Positions 21,895-32,014 of a DNA stretch of 64,000 bases are shown here, in pieces (position 1 is the stretch's first letter; the number at the start of each line of letters is the position of its first letter). The position numbers and the translations under genes are program-made. The notes under the pieces are model-generated. The model did no database searches and was not told where the DNA came from. It saw only the letters and a program-made list of their open reading frames with translations. Location: the NCBI GenBank assembly GCA_947646735.1, contig CANTFK010000949.1:1-64000 (forward strand), in the 5' to 3' direction. The stretch comes from Peronospora farinosa. Lineage: Eukaryota > Oomycota > Peronosporomycetes > Peronosporales > Peronosporaceae.

Positions 21895-22317
21895 ACGTAA
21901 AAAAGTGAACTCGTCCAAGATCCCGGTCTTCGAGAGATTTCCTGTTTAGTATTGTAGCGAAAGGACGTGGCATCGATTATACGAGTGACGCCTTTCAGCG
22001 CAATGACGACCCGCAATTGTCCACCGATCGTTTGCTATCAGATCAATTTGCGTGTAAGTGCCGAGAACAGGCTGGCGGAGATACCCTAATACTCGATACT
22101 TGATCTTGATCTTGATGATACGGCTGCACTGAGCTGCCTTGACTGAGCATTGAAAGCGAACCGATGATCGTCGCAACGACATCCATGGTCACACTTTACG
22201 ACTACCCAGCACCGCTTATGTGGTTGCTTTCCATAGGCAGAAAGACAACTCCGACTTGTAGCTGACCTTTTGGTCCATCAATACATTATTGTCCCTAGTA
22301 GACTCTGCTCGTGCACT
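21895..22317. other. Intergenic, no gene seen
   Basis: This is the convergent spacer between the remnant on the left and the Cdc25-type gene on the right. No motif or RNA gene is evident. Confidence 0.35.
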
Positions 22318-23553
22318 CTACAGCTCGTCAAATAATGAGCGGACACCCGATGGAGTTGACCGGACTTGGCAGCAACTATGTCTTTTAGCCTGTGAAGGCA
22401 TGTTCAGCTTTGCAGCGCAATTAGCGACTAGTTTGTGCGATTTCCAACGCCGTCTCCAGGTTGCAAATTCATGGCAGCAAGCTTCTGCAAACCGTTTGTC
22501 TTCCATAGCCACGTATCTCGCTAATGGTGCACAGATTTCATGTTGAAGCGTTTCAAAGCAATTCTTGTAGCCACCATCGATGAGATACAAATCCGGGTAA
22601 TAAAGCTCGGGATAACAGTGAGCATTTAATCTACGATCTAGATTCCGCACATGACGAAGCATTTTAGGGGCACGATTCGCCGAGAACTCACAGAAAAAAA
22701 TCAACGCTGTACGTGTGCGTCTCTTCATGGCCGTCGACATGAACAACTGCATCTCCATTGTTTCCGGATCACACGATAAGCTCGCACCTGTTAAACTCCC
22801 TCCTTGAAACTCATAGGGAAATCGACAGTCCAAGAGCTTATGCTGCACTAATTTGTTTTTATAGTCACCTCTTAAAACTTCAGCCACAGTCTCTGGAGTA
22901 ATCACATTAAGGTCCGGATGCTTGCTGGAATAGACTGTCGGTAAAAGAGGTTCCAAAGATGATGGACTTACATCTTTGAAATCACTTATGGACAATTTTG
23001 ACGTATGGCAATGGAGCAATTTTGGTGATATACCCATTGAAAAAGGTGACAAGTGTCCTAAAGTGAGCACCTTTTGACTTGACATGGCCCGTCTGAGCAC
23101 TCTCTTGTCGCCTGCATCGTTATTTTTTACCACTCGAATTTTTGACGTTTTTTCACCTGTCTTTACCTTCTTTTTGACAAACTGTTGCTGACTCAGAACT
23201 GATGCTGGAGACAACTCGACTTCAGTGTCGTCAAATAGTAGGGCAGCTACCCGCTTCCGATCTTGACCAGAGCAAGGTCGTTCACTATCTGATAACGTCT
23301 CTTTCAGTTGCTGCAAGTCATTTAAAGTTGCCTGTGCATTTTGTGGCATTTTGACATCTTCTTCATCTTTGACGTCAAAAATAGCTCGGGGTGTTCTACT
23401 TCCATTTGAACGTCGACACCTCACAAAGCCTTTTACTGGTTTCTCAGTGTGTTGTGCTATGTTGGTCCTAGTGTGGTGGAGACACGGAGGTGTGGTCGGC
23501 TGCAGCTGGCTGGACAGTGATGCCATTAGACAGGAGCGGCTCTCCTTAGCCAT
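22318..23553 (-). CDS. Cdc25-type dual-specificity phosphatase
   Basis: A predicted activator of cyclin-dependent kinase of 411 residues from ATG 23553. The N-terminal half is low complexity and probably regulatory. The C-terminal rhodanese-like Cdc25 domain has the DCRFPYEFQGGS motif, the catalytic CX5R loop FFCEFSANRAPKM (about 22672-22700), and the downstream YPDLYLIDGGY motif. The usual histidine before the catalytic cysteine (HCEFSS in animals and fungi) is phenylalanine here; the cysteine and arginine are kept. The gene is divergent from X1. An Inr-like motif lies about 20 bp upstream of the ATG. Confidence 0.88.
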   Translation of the reverse strand: MAKESRSCLMASLSSQLQPTTPPCLHHTRTNIAQHTEKPVKGFVRCRRSNGSRTPRAIFDVKDEEDVKMPQNAQATLNDLQQLKETLSDSERPCSGQDRKRVAALLFDDTEVELSPASVLSQQQFVKKKVKTGEKTSKIRVVKNNDAGDKRVLRRAMSSQKVLTLGHLSPFSMGISPKLLHCHTSKLSISDFKDVSPSSLEPLLPTVYSSKHPDLNVITPETVAEVLRGDYKNKLVQHKLLDCRFPYEFQGGSLTGASLSCDPETMEMQLFMSTAMKRRTRTALIFFCEFSANRAPKMLRHVRNLDRRLNAHCYPELYYPDLYLIDGGYKNCFETLQHEICAPLARYVAMEDKRFAEACCHEFATWRRRWKSHKLVANCAAKLNMPSQAKRHSCCQVRSTPSGVRSLFDEL

Positions 23554-23561
23554 GGTCAAAA

Positions 23562-23577
23562 ACTAATGAGAATGAAC
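23562..23577 (-). promoter_or_regulatory. Inr-like core promoter of the Cdc25-type gene
   Basis: On the minus strand this reads ttcattctcatt followed by a T-rich tract, close to the oomycete Inr consensus (YTCATTYY). It is placed about 10-20 bp before ATG 23553. Confidence 0.4.
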
Positions 23578-24190
23578 CCAGCACGATACCGACACGTACC
23601 GGTTCTTGCAACCTTTTTTGACCAATATAAGACATTATTTGGCATTTTTAGCCATTTTTAGACATTTTAAAGGTTTCACGACCAAATGGGGTCCTTTTTT
23701 GAGCTAATGTCTGTCACACAAAATGCTCGTAGACTAAATTGCCCTGAGCGAAAATTTGCTTTAGGAAAAGTTCACAATAAATAACGCTTCAATAATGACT
23801 CGACCATCACTCTAAGTTGAAGTGCGACATGTGGTAAAAAATCCGCACTTGACTTCATTCCGCAATTTACCACAAAAGAGTCACAACTATGAACTGGATG
23901 ACGAGTGGAAGACACCGTGCATTGTATTCGCAGCGCGGACGACGTCGTCAGATGCACTTTCCATCTCAAGTTCAGTGCCAGCGCGTAAAGGCTACGAGCC
24001 CGCCTCGAAGCTCCCACTCAGCAAGAGCACATGACTCGGCAACGCCGTGGTACATTGTTCCAGTCGGAGACGACAACGAGTCTCAAGGTCGAGAATAAGC
24101 ATGTAATTGAGCTTTCTTTACTCACTAGAATGACAACGCTGGCTGTAACGTACAGATATTCGTGTGCTGGAGCTGGAGCGGAAGGGAGCG
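23578..24190. other. Divergent intergenic region between Cdc25-type gene and X1
   Basis: AT-rich, with a short repeated motif of the form gcatttttagccatttttagacatttt near 23641-23667. No gene is supported. Confidence 0.35.
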
Positions 24191-25209
24191 ATGAGTAACA
24201 TGGACGGGATGGCCCAAGGCAAAGCTAGGGAGGGGGTGGAGCTTGTCACTACTGAATGTATTATTGATGGTGGAGCACGATTGAGCCCGAGCTATGGACA
24301 AAAGAGACAAGTTATTCCAGGCGAAAGAAATGAAAACAGGTGTATTTTTACTCCTGTGAAAAAGGCTAGAAAGTATGAGCAGCCGCTGGATTCTGTTCAA
24401 CAACTGCGAGGTGCTCGTGGAGAACGACCTACATCATCAATTGCCTCTGATGTCGACACACACTTTTTTAAGTGAGTAGATTGTGGGAAAAGGTTTACCA
24501 TAGACTGACAAAGCTGGTTGGTGATCATCACACATTCACAGTGACAATAAAGAGCTGCCACATAAGACGAGAGCTCAATATACATCAAGATCATATTCTG
24601 ACCCAGCTCCGTCAGAAATACGCAAAAGATCGTTTTCGCAGCAGTTCAATGGAAATAGAAGTTGTGACCGCCTCGGAGGCGTGCAACAGGTACACTTGTC
24701 TACTGTCTGGGTAGTTGAATTTGTAGCTGACAGTGATGTTTGGCTACGGTGTACGCAGCTGCAGCTTCAACAAAGTGTTTATGACAAAAACTTTGACAAA
24801 GGAGTCTTCGCCAGTGGAGAATGTAATGACGAGCAGCAGTTAAGTCACGGCATACATGACCAGCAAACATTTTCTGACGCGAGTGAGACAAATCAGCGAG
24901 ACTTTCAACGATGGAAGGTTAATTCCGGTTCGTATGCCGGCTTTAATCCAGACGTGGTGAGAACGATTTCAAAAATTTGCGTCATAACCGTAAGATATGA
25001 CATTGTTGTTGGGTTCCGTTGTAGCCATTTGATCATCCAGAAAATGCCTCATTCCGGAACATCAACGACCCGTAAGACCCTAAAACGACTGATTAAGGGC
25101 AAGCTGAGGCCTAACGCTTTCTGTACGACTATCTGAAGCAGTCGTAAAAAGGTGCATGGCACACCACCATCAAGTCCAGCCGACGCCTCACCGTTATCGT
25201 TTAGAATGA
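24191..25209 (+). CDS. Unrecognised multi-exon gene X1
   Basis: The model rests on splice signals and frame. Exon 1 is 24191-24471, with introns 24472-24541 (GTGAGT...TTCACAG, 70 bp), 24957-25024 (GTGAGA...TTGTAG, 68 bp) and 25072-25151 (GTAAGA...AAAAAG, 80 bp). The last exon ends at TGA 25207-25209. The joined length is 801 nt, an exact multiple of three (266 residues). An in-frame segment 24690-24758 (GTACAC...CGCAG, 69 bp, with a branch-like CTGAC) could be a further, possibly optional, intron. The protein is hydrophilic, with a basic KKARK stretch in exon 1 and a Q-rich middle; no domain is recognised. It ends 29 bp before the left arm of the inverted duplication. Confidence 0.45.
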
Positions 25210-25404
25210 GCCGAGCAGAAGGTTTGTGCTTCTATCTGCGAGGTCATCGTTTGGGCTTATGCACGTTTCGTATTCTCCAGTGCTGCAGTCTCAACTCTCT
25301 AGCAATGTTCATGATGCGGTAAAGTTCTTCCTGTATACAAGCCACTGCATCGACTAGGCTAATTCCTGTCGTTCGGCTAGAATCGCCATCCGGTCGAACA
25401 TCGG

Positions 25405-26410
25405 ATGAGCTACACACCGATTCAGTCGCCATCTCCATCAACATCGACATCATCGCAGTGCAGCATTGTGCTTGGCCGCCCTCCACTTGGATGGCAAAAG
25501 AAGTTGATGCTGTCACTGGGAGATGATACCATCGACCAACCTGAGACTCGTTTCGGTAGTTTTGCTCCATCTTCTGAGGAGACAAGCCCCTTATCTTCTA
25601 CAAATGATGTTACTGCCAACCGGAAGAATCGTGAGTGCTTGGCAAGTTGTTCTTGATTCTCTGGTGTTGTGGGTTAATTGATTGGCATTGCACTTCATTT
25701 CCATGCTGCTTACAATCCAGACGGCCCGCATAGATTTGCGTTAGAATCATCGCCTTCACCAACAAGAAGCGACAGCGAAAACTCGCTCTTGAACGCAGTA
25801 GTCCCGGCCAATGCGAAAGAGCACATAATGGCGGCTGCAACTTCGCAACAACTTCCCACAGATTCAAGAATGTGGTTCCAGCGACCAACTGCCATGACCA
25901 GTACGGCATCCATCGTGGCGAACGTTTCTCGTGATTGGCTTTAACACTTTTGAACTATGTCCTGCTGTCAGAGCTCGGCGAAACGAATGGCGCAGACGCA
26001 GCTTTTAGCGGGAAAAGCACGGCATTACAGCAGTCATGGGTTATGTCATCACGGACGAAGACCATCCTGGACACGGTGTCCTCGTCGAAGGATCCATCTG
26101 CGGAAAACGCAGCTGAGAAGCCTAAGACCAAGTATCAGGAAATGGAAAGCGTCGCAGTCTATATGTACACTCTGGTGCAGTGCTACAAGATCGACGAAAG
26201 CCTTCGGTGAGTGTGTGCTCACTGTCACGTGACTTTTACAATACCATACTCATGTTGTTGTTGTGATGCAGTGATGACAGACACAATTCGCCAATAGCTG
26301 CGCAAACTCAACTGGTACGCGAAGCTTCTTCACCGCCCGCTGCCACTGCATTGGCAAACCAAACTGCCTGTCGACGAGAAATCATCTTCTCACCAAAGCA
26401 TGCGAGTTAG
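25405..26410 (+). CDS. Unrecognised four-exon gene X2, left copy (X2a)
   Basis: Exons are 25405-25630, 25721-25900, 25972-26206 and 26272-26410. Introns begin GTGAGT (25631, 90 bp), GTACGG (25901, 71 bp; a 41 bp intron from GTGATT at 25931 also keeps frame) and GTGAGT (26207, 65 bp), and end in CCAG, TCAG and GCAG. The spliced product is about 259 residues. It is Ser/Thr/Pro-rich at the N terminus, with a more structured stretch around VYMYTLVQCYKIDESLR just before the last intron. No family is recognised. An independent argument that it is real is that all reading frames and splice sites are kept in the diverged inverted copy X2b. Confidence 0.55.
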
Positions 26411-26830
26411 CAACCCAGGCTAGCAGCCAAGTCAAGCCTATTCCGAGTAGGCCTTAGCTAGCGCTTTCTTGTTCACCTTTCCCATTGCATTTTTAGGAAC
26501 CTCATGGACGAAGAAGTACTTGCGGTACGCGGTAGCTTGCGAGGTGTTTTTTTACAAATTCCACAAGAGGCGGAGACAAAGCCTCTGGAGTAATCTTTTC
26601 ACCTTCGATCCCCGAGCAAATTATAGCTGCTACAATTTGCCCCCATGTTTCATCAGGCAACCCGATGACAACGCACTCGAGAACCTGTGGATGAGCCAAC
26701 AGCACACGCTCGACGTCCAGAGCGGATACTTTGTAACCTGCGGTTTTGAGGATGTCAGCACTCGCCCGCCCACGAAAGCGAAAGCTCTTAAACTCATTGT
26801 TGTATTGCTTGATATCACCGACCCCGACAA
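26411..26830 (-). pseudogene. Truncated 3' end of the acyl-CoA synthetase gene
   Basis: This minus-strand segment matches the last ~415 bp of the synthetase at 28240-29936. It is part of the left arm of the inverted duplication. It lacks the 5' four-fifths of the gene and carries frame-changing differences (for example around 26530-26545 in a run of T, and near 26820), so it cannot be functional. Confidence 0.8.
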
Positions 26831-26853
26831 ACTAACTTAGTAAGCTAACGTAG

Positions 26854-28101
26854 TTACGACGAAGACTCATTATTACTCTTAGATTCTCCATCAAGCGTTG
26901 CACCAAGCGTTGCGTCAAGACACAAAAATGTTACATGAATGGCGAGCTTCTTGTTACCACGTCCTGGCGGTGATTGCCGAGTGACAGGCCGACGCAAAAG
27001 CTGCACTTGTACTTCTGACGTAGCATTAGCATGACACTGCAAGTAGCCCACACCCATACAAGGTGTTGTAAATGCTGCACCTAGCTGAACACTTCGTGAT
27101 GTCTTGCCGTCTTTGTTCTCAAGTGGCGTACATACAAGGGCCAGTACCCCACCTTCGATCCCAACCCCTCCATTGCCGCGACTTGAGTCGACAAACACTT
27201 TTCGGAATTCTCGCTCCAAATCGGTCGACTTGGATAATCTCCGACATAAAGCACTTACAAAGTTACTTCGAATGAAATGTTCTCCTCGGCCAGTACATGC
27301 CACAGCAAAAGCATTTCTCACTTTTCTTTGCTCACTTCTATTCCTTTTGCGTTTGTGAGTCACATTCACTACGGCATTTGCGGCGTCGCAGCCCATTCGA
27401 GGACATCCTGCAAGCCCTATACGACCGGGCACCTTGTACGCCACACCACCACTCGACAATGCCGCCGCTACATTCCCCATCGGATCCATGCAAACAGCCC
27501 CAACAGTGTCTAATTGTTCCTCTTCCTCTTCTTTAGTCTTTGTCTTTATTGCCTCTTGGAATCGTCGATGCCACTTGTCCCAATGCTCTTGAGCCTTCAT
27601 TGTCACTTGATATTTCCGACTCTTTTCAGCATCTTTATTCGCTGTTTCTAGTCCAAAATCTTGTGCTAATTGTCGAGCATGTTCTCCTGCAACCACCAGT
27701 GGAGGCTGACGACCAAATGCAAATATCCCGCTCGAATCACTGCCGTCCGTCTTCTCGGCCTGCTCCAATAATTTCAACGCCAATGCACTAGGCTCCTTCA
27801 CTCCACTGACAGCTCCACAACAACTTACCAAGTGTGTTCGGCCACATACGACACTGGCCTCGCACTCAACACGCCCTTCTTCAGTCAAATTTGAACCACG
27901 TCCAGCATTCGTCAAACTGTTGTGCTCGAAAGATTGCAACAAATACACGGCAAGTTGCGAAGCTGTAGGCGGACAACGGGAATGTGTAATTACCTGCTGA
28001 GCTCTTTCAAGAGCTGATCGAATCAACGACAGGTACGCAGCTTCATTAGAGGAGCCATAATGCCCAGCACCCGAGTGCACCGCTAGTAGCCAATCGCCCA
28101 T
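26854..28101 (-). CDS. TASP1: Taspase-like threonine protease (asparaginase-2 family)
   Basis: 415 residues, close to the ~420 of animal taspase-1. The N terminus reads LLAVHSGAGHYG as in the type-2 asparaginase family, followed by NAGRGSNLTEEGRVECEAS. The autoproteolytic/catalytic threonine is T199 (codon 27505-27507) in LDTVGAVCMD. The small-subunit motifs follow: GNVAAALSSGGVAYKVPGRIG and CTGRGEHFIRS. In animals taspase-1 cleaves MLL and TFIIA precursors; the substrate in oomycetes is not known. The gene is intronless and divergent from the synthetase, with 138 bp between start codons. It lies in the spacer of the inverted duplication, so it is present once. Confidence 0.85.
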   Translation of the reverse strand: MGDWLLAVHSGAGHYGSSNEAAYLSLIRSALERAQQVITHSRCPPTASQLAVYLLQSFEHNSLTNAGRGSNLTEEGRVECEASVVCGRTHLVSCCGAVSGVKEPSALALKLLEQAEKTDGSDSSGIFAFGRQPPLVVAGEHARQLAQDFGLETANKDAEKSRKYQVTMKAQEHWDKWHRRFQEAIKTKTKEEEEEQLDTVGAVCMDPMGNVAAALSSGGVAYKVPGRIGLAGCPRMGCDAANAVVNVTHKRKRNRSEQRKVRNAFAVACTGRGEHFIRSNFVSALCRRLSKSTDLEREFRKVFVDSSRGNGGVGIEGGVLALVCTPLENKDGKTSRSVQLGAAFTTPCMGVGYLQCHANATSEVQVQLLRRPVTRQSPPGRGNKKLAIHVTFLCLDATLGATLDGESKSNNESSS

Positions 28102-28239
28102 AATAGAAAAGAGTACCTAAATTAATTAGCACGACTCAAAATTTGGGTAATCATATGTATATATTTCGAAATCCATCACCTTGTACAAGTTGACACACTC
28201 AGTACTTCTTATATTGGTTAAGAAACATACTCATATATA

Positions 28240-29936
28240 ATGGACCATCGTGTCCCACATCTCTTTGAGAAACTGCTAGAACATCAGCTGTCTGTGGCTG
28301 TAGTCTCCTCAAATGATCATAATGTGAAAGAATGGACGTATGCGACATTACTACATGACGCATTTGCTCTACGTGACGAGCTCTTGCGTAAATTACCGAA
28401 AAATAAAAAACAACCTCGTGTAATTTATCTTGGAGCTCGTGGACCGTCGTATTTGATTATTCAATGGGCTATTTGGTTAGCGGGAGGTATTGCAATTCCT
28501 TTACATCCATCACATCCAGTGGAGGAGATGAATCATGTTGTTTTGGACTCTGGAGCAGCTCTAGTAATTGTAAACGAGTCATTTATGACACACGAAAAGA
28601 ATGTGATGGAATTTATGACAGAGATACAAAAAGAAGAAGAAGAAGAAGAAGAAGAAGAAGAAGAAGAAGAAGAAGAAATGTACAAGTGATTATACAATCA
28701 GATAATGTCACGAGTGGACATGAGAACGGACTGTCGAGTGACGAGGAAAAGGAAGTGAACCAGTGGCTAAACATGACTGACTACAAGGAGAGTGGGGCGT
28801 ATATGATTTACACAAGTGGGACAACTGGTCGTCGAAAAGGAGTGGTGACTACACATGCTGCTCTTATAGCACAAATCAGTGACTTGGTGACAGCATGGCA
28901 AATGTCAAACAATGACCATCTACTCCACTTTTTACCGTTGCATCATGTACACGGTATTCTAAACAACTTGCTCTGTGTCATGTACGTTGGTGGATCTATC
29001 GAATTTTTGCCATTTGCAAAGCCATCACTCATTTGGTCCAAGCTTAGGAAGGCTGTGAATACGACGCGCCCAGTTTCGATGCTTATGGCGGTACCTACAA
29101 TATACATGCAGCTGCTTGAAGAGATGGAGAAGCAATTACAGAATAACCAAGAGACTCAAGATGCACTGACAGGTGCACGCGGATTGCGTGTGGCTATTAG
29201 CGGATCGATGGCATGTCCACTGTCAATTTTGAACCGCTGGGAGAGGTTGACGGGGCAGCGCCTTCTTGAACGCTACGGTATGACTGAATTGGGAATGGTT
29301 CTCACAAACCCGCTGCACGGTGACCGCCACCTTGGGTATGTAGGAAACACCTTCCCGAGTGTATCCGTACGCATGGTGAACCCTGACACAGAGATTGAGC
29401 TACCGTATAAAGAGGAGAAGGAGGGCGAGCTTCGCGTCAAAGGTCCATCCGTTTTTCGCGAGTATTGGAAGAAGCCTGAGGCCACCGCGCAGGCTTTTGA
29501 TTCTGACGGGTGGTTCAAGACCGGTGATATTGTCCAATACAACAATGAGCTCAAAAGCTTTCGCATTCGTGGGCGGGCGAGTGCTGACATCCTCAAAACC
29601 GCAGGTTACAAAGTATCTGCTCTGGACGTCGAGCGTGTGCTGTTGACTCATCCACAGGTCCTCGAGTGCGCTGTCTTTGGGTTACCTGATGAAACATGGG
29701 GGCAGATTGTAGCAGCTATAATTTGCTCGGGGATCGAAGGTGAAAAGATTACTCCAGAGGCTTTGTCTCCGCCTCTTGTGGAATTTGTAAAAGAGCACCT
29801 CGCGAGCTACCGCGTGCCGCGCAAGTACTTTTTCGTCCATGAAATTCCTAAAAATGCAATGGGAAAGGTGAACAAGAAAGCGCTAGCTAAGGCCTACTCG
29901 GAAAGGCTTGACTTGGCTGCTAGCCTGAGTTGCTAA
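28240..29936 (+). CDS. Acyl-CoA synthetase, ACSF3/malonyl-CoA synthetase type, with one frameshift
   Basis: An AMP-forming ligase that activates a carboxylic acid to its CoA thioester. The first part (28240-28689) reads from ATG to a (GAA)n tract at about 28629-28676; the rest continues in another frame from there to TAA 29934-29936. Motifs in order are the ATP loop YTSGTTGRRKGVVTTH (R replaces the usual P), ERYGMTELGM, DGWFKTGD, IRGRASADILKTAGYKVSALDVE, and the C-terminal catalytic lysine region NAMGKVNKKAL. These match the ACSF3 (malonyl/methylmalonyl-CoA) group best. No intron fits the break; the one-base shift lies in or beside the microsatellite, so either a sequence error or recent inactivation is possible. 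Its stop overlaps that of X2b. Confidence 0.75.
28629..28676 (+). repeat. (GAA)n microsatellite inside the acyl-CoA synthetase gene
   Basis: An uninterrupted run of GAA triplets, read as polyglutamate in the upstream frame and polyarginine in the downstream frame. The gene changes frame here. Confidence 0.95.
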
Positions 29937-31043
29937 CTCGCATGCTTTGGTGAGAAGATGATTTCTCGTCGACAGGCAGTTTGGTTTGCCAATGCAGTGG
30001 CAGCGGGCGGTGAAGAAGCTTCGCGTACCAGTTGAGTTTGCGCAGCCATTGGCGAATTGTGTCTGTCATCACTGCATCACAACAACAACATGTATGGTAT
30101 TGTAATGTCACGTGACAGTGAGCACACACTCACCGAAGGCTTTCGTCGATCTTGTAGCACTGCACCAGAGTGTACATATAGACTGCAACGCTTTCCATTT
30201 CCTGATACTTGGTCTTAGGCTTCTCAGCTGCGTTTTCCGCAGATGGATCCTCCAAGGAGGACACCGTGTCCAGGATGGTCTTCGTGCGTGATGACATAAC
30301 CCATGACTGCTGTAATGCCATGCTTTTCTCGCTAAAAGCTGCGTCTGCGCTATTCGTTTCGCCGAGCTCTGACAGCAAGACATAGTTCAAAAGTGTTAAA
30401 GCCAATCACGAGAAACGTTCGCCACGATGGACACCGTACTGGTCATGGCAGCTGGTCGCTGGAACCACATTCTTGAATCTGTGGGAAGTTGTTGCGAAGT
30501 TGCAGCCGCCATTATGTGCTCTTTCGCATTGGCCGGGACTACTGCGTTCAAGAGCGAGTTTTCGCTGTCGCTTCTTGTTGGTGAAGGCGATGATTCTAAT
30601 GCAAATCTATGCTGGCCGTCTGGATTGTAAGCAGCATGGAAATGAAGTGCAATGCCAATCAATCAACCCACGAAACCACAGAATCAAGAACAACTTGCCA
30701 AGCACTCACGATTCTTCCGGTTGGCAGTAACAGCATTTGTAGGAGATAAGGGGCTCGTCTCCTCAGAAGATGGAGCAAAACTACCGAAACGAGTCTCAGG
30801 TTGGTCGATTGTATCATTCTTCAGTGACAGCATCAACTTCTTTTGCCATCCAAGTGGAGGGCGGCCAAGCACAATGCTGCACTGCGACGATGTCGATGTT
30901 GATGGAGATGGCGACTGAATCGGTGTGTAGCTCATCCGATGTTCGACCGGATGGCGAGTCTAGCCGAACGACAGAATTAGCCTAGTAGATGCAGTGGCTG
31001 CAGCACTGGAGAATACGAAGCGTGCATAAGCCTAAAGGATGAC
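29520..31043. repeat. Right arm of the large inverted duplication
   Basis: Reverse complement of 25239-26830. It includes the 3' quarter of the intact-length synthetase (+) and the complete gene X2b (-). Homology starts near the GGTGATAT at 29522 and ends near the GTCATCC complement at about 31043. Confidence 0.85.
29933..30935 (-). CDS. Unrecognised four-exon gene X2, right copy (X2b)
   Basis: This is the inverted paralogue of X2a. On the minus strand, exons are 30935-30710, 30619-30440, 30368-30134 and 30071-29933. Introns are 90, 71 and 62 bp with the same GTGAGT, GTACGG and GTGAGT donors. Exon lengths equal those of X2a, and frames remain open despite several amino-acid replacements (for example GDD to KND, SSTND to SPTNA, SSK to SLE). 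The TAG stop (minus strand, 29935-29933) overlaps the TAA of the convergent synthetase (29934-29936). Function unknown. Confidence 0.55.
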
Positions 31044-31359
31044 TGCACGCCCAGCGGTTCAGTCACAGTCTGGATGTTCACTTTGACTGCTATCACAGCA
31101 GATATCACCAGCGAATTATCAAAGCTGCGCTTTAACTGACGAGATACCAGCTAAAGTTGTCACTTGACAACTCATGATAGCTGTCCTACCGACCCACCTC
31201 TACACGGGTGCACAAGGTTGGACAGGATAGTGCAGCTTCTACGCAGCAAATCCCAATCCTTTTGCTAGCCTTTCTCATACACTTGGGGTGCCACGTACGA
31301 CGTGGTCCTTCCGATACTAAGCGAATCGCTGTATCTTCGAAGCTTACGCCGGACAAGTG
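31044..31359. other. Intergenic, no gene seen
   Basis: This lies between the right arm of the inverted duplication and the promoter of the second peroxiredoxin gene. No motif of note. Confidence 0.4.
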
Positions 31360-31375
31360 GCATTCTCGAATTTCC
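31360..31375 (+). promoter_or_regulatory. Inr-FPR core promoter of the second peroxiredoxin gene
   Basis: The sequence gcattctcgaatttcc is close to the combined oomycete Inr-FPR consensus (TCATTYYNCAWTTT). It lies about 45 bp before ATG 31418. Confidence 0.5.
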
Positions 31376-31417
31376 ATCGTACGACTCAAGACACAAGCAG
31401 ACATTTGAACTATTATA

Positions 31418-32014
31418 ATGGTCCTCAAGATTCGCCACGATGCCCCTGCCTTTACGGCTGAGGCCGTCATCAATGGAGAGTTCAAGACTGTGTCATTGTC
31501 GGACTACAAGGGCAAGTACGTTGTACTATTCTTTTACCCGATGGACTTTACGTTCGTGTGCCCAACGGAAATCATCGCGTTCAGTGAAAAAGCTGCAGAG
31601 TTTCGTAAACTCGGGTGCGAGGTGCTTGGCTGCAGCGTGGATTCCAAGTTTTCGCACTTGGCGTGGATCAACACGCCCCGGAAAAAGGGTGGTCTCGGTG
31701 AGCTCGACATCCCTCTTATCTCTGACTATAACAAGGAGATCGCGAAAGCCTATGACGTCTTGATTGACGTAGGTGAGGATATCGGTGCCACTTTTCGTGG
31801 TCTTTTCATCATTGATGGAGAGGGCAAGTTGCGTCAAAGCACGGTGAACGACTGCCCCGTTGGTCGCAACGTGGACGAAATTCTGCGTCTCGTGGAAGCG
31901 TTCCAGTTCACGGACGAGCACGGTGAAGTGTGTCCTGCTAACTGGAAAAAGGGAAGCAAGACGATCAAGCCAACGGTGGCTGAATCGAAAGAGTACTTTG
32001 AGGCAGCTCACTAA
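31418..32014 (+). CDS. Typical 2-Cys peroxiredoxin (second copy)
   Basis: 198 residues, intronless. Peroxidatic C48 in DFTFVCPTE, resolving C172 in [14 protein letters not shown] at 91-94 and YF at 193-194, so both catalytic cysteines and both over-oxidation-sensitivity motifs are kept. It differs from the copy at 18218-18844 mainly in the middle (residues 55-75 and 100-125) and lacks that copy's lysine-rich tail. It is likely cytosolic. It has a clear Inr-FPR promoter just upstream. Confidence 0.95.
   Translation: MVLKIRHDAPAFTAEAVINGEFKTVSLSDYKGKYVVLFFYPMDFTFVCPTEIIAFSEKAAEFRKLGCEVLGCSVDSKFSHLAWINTPRKKGGLGELDIPLISDYNKEIAKAYDVLIDVGEDIGATFRGLFIIDGEGKLRQSTVNDCPVGRNVDEILRLVEAFQFTDEHGEVCPANWKKGSKTIKPTVAESKEYFEAAH

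Larger units (their letters stand above)
25239..26830. repeat. Left arm of a large inverted duplication
   Basis: This segment is the reverse complement of 29520-31043, nearly identical by eye apart from scattered substitutions and an indel of about 50 bp near 25290-25340. It contains the complete gene X2a (+) and a truncated, minus-strand end of the acyl-CoA synthetase gene. The outer limit is near 25239 and the inner near 26830. The spacer is 2.7 kb. Confidence 0.85.
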
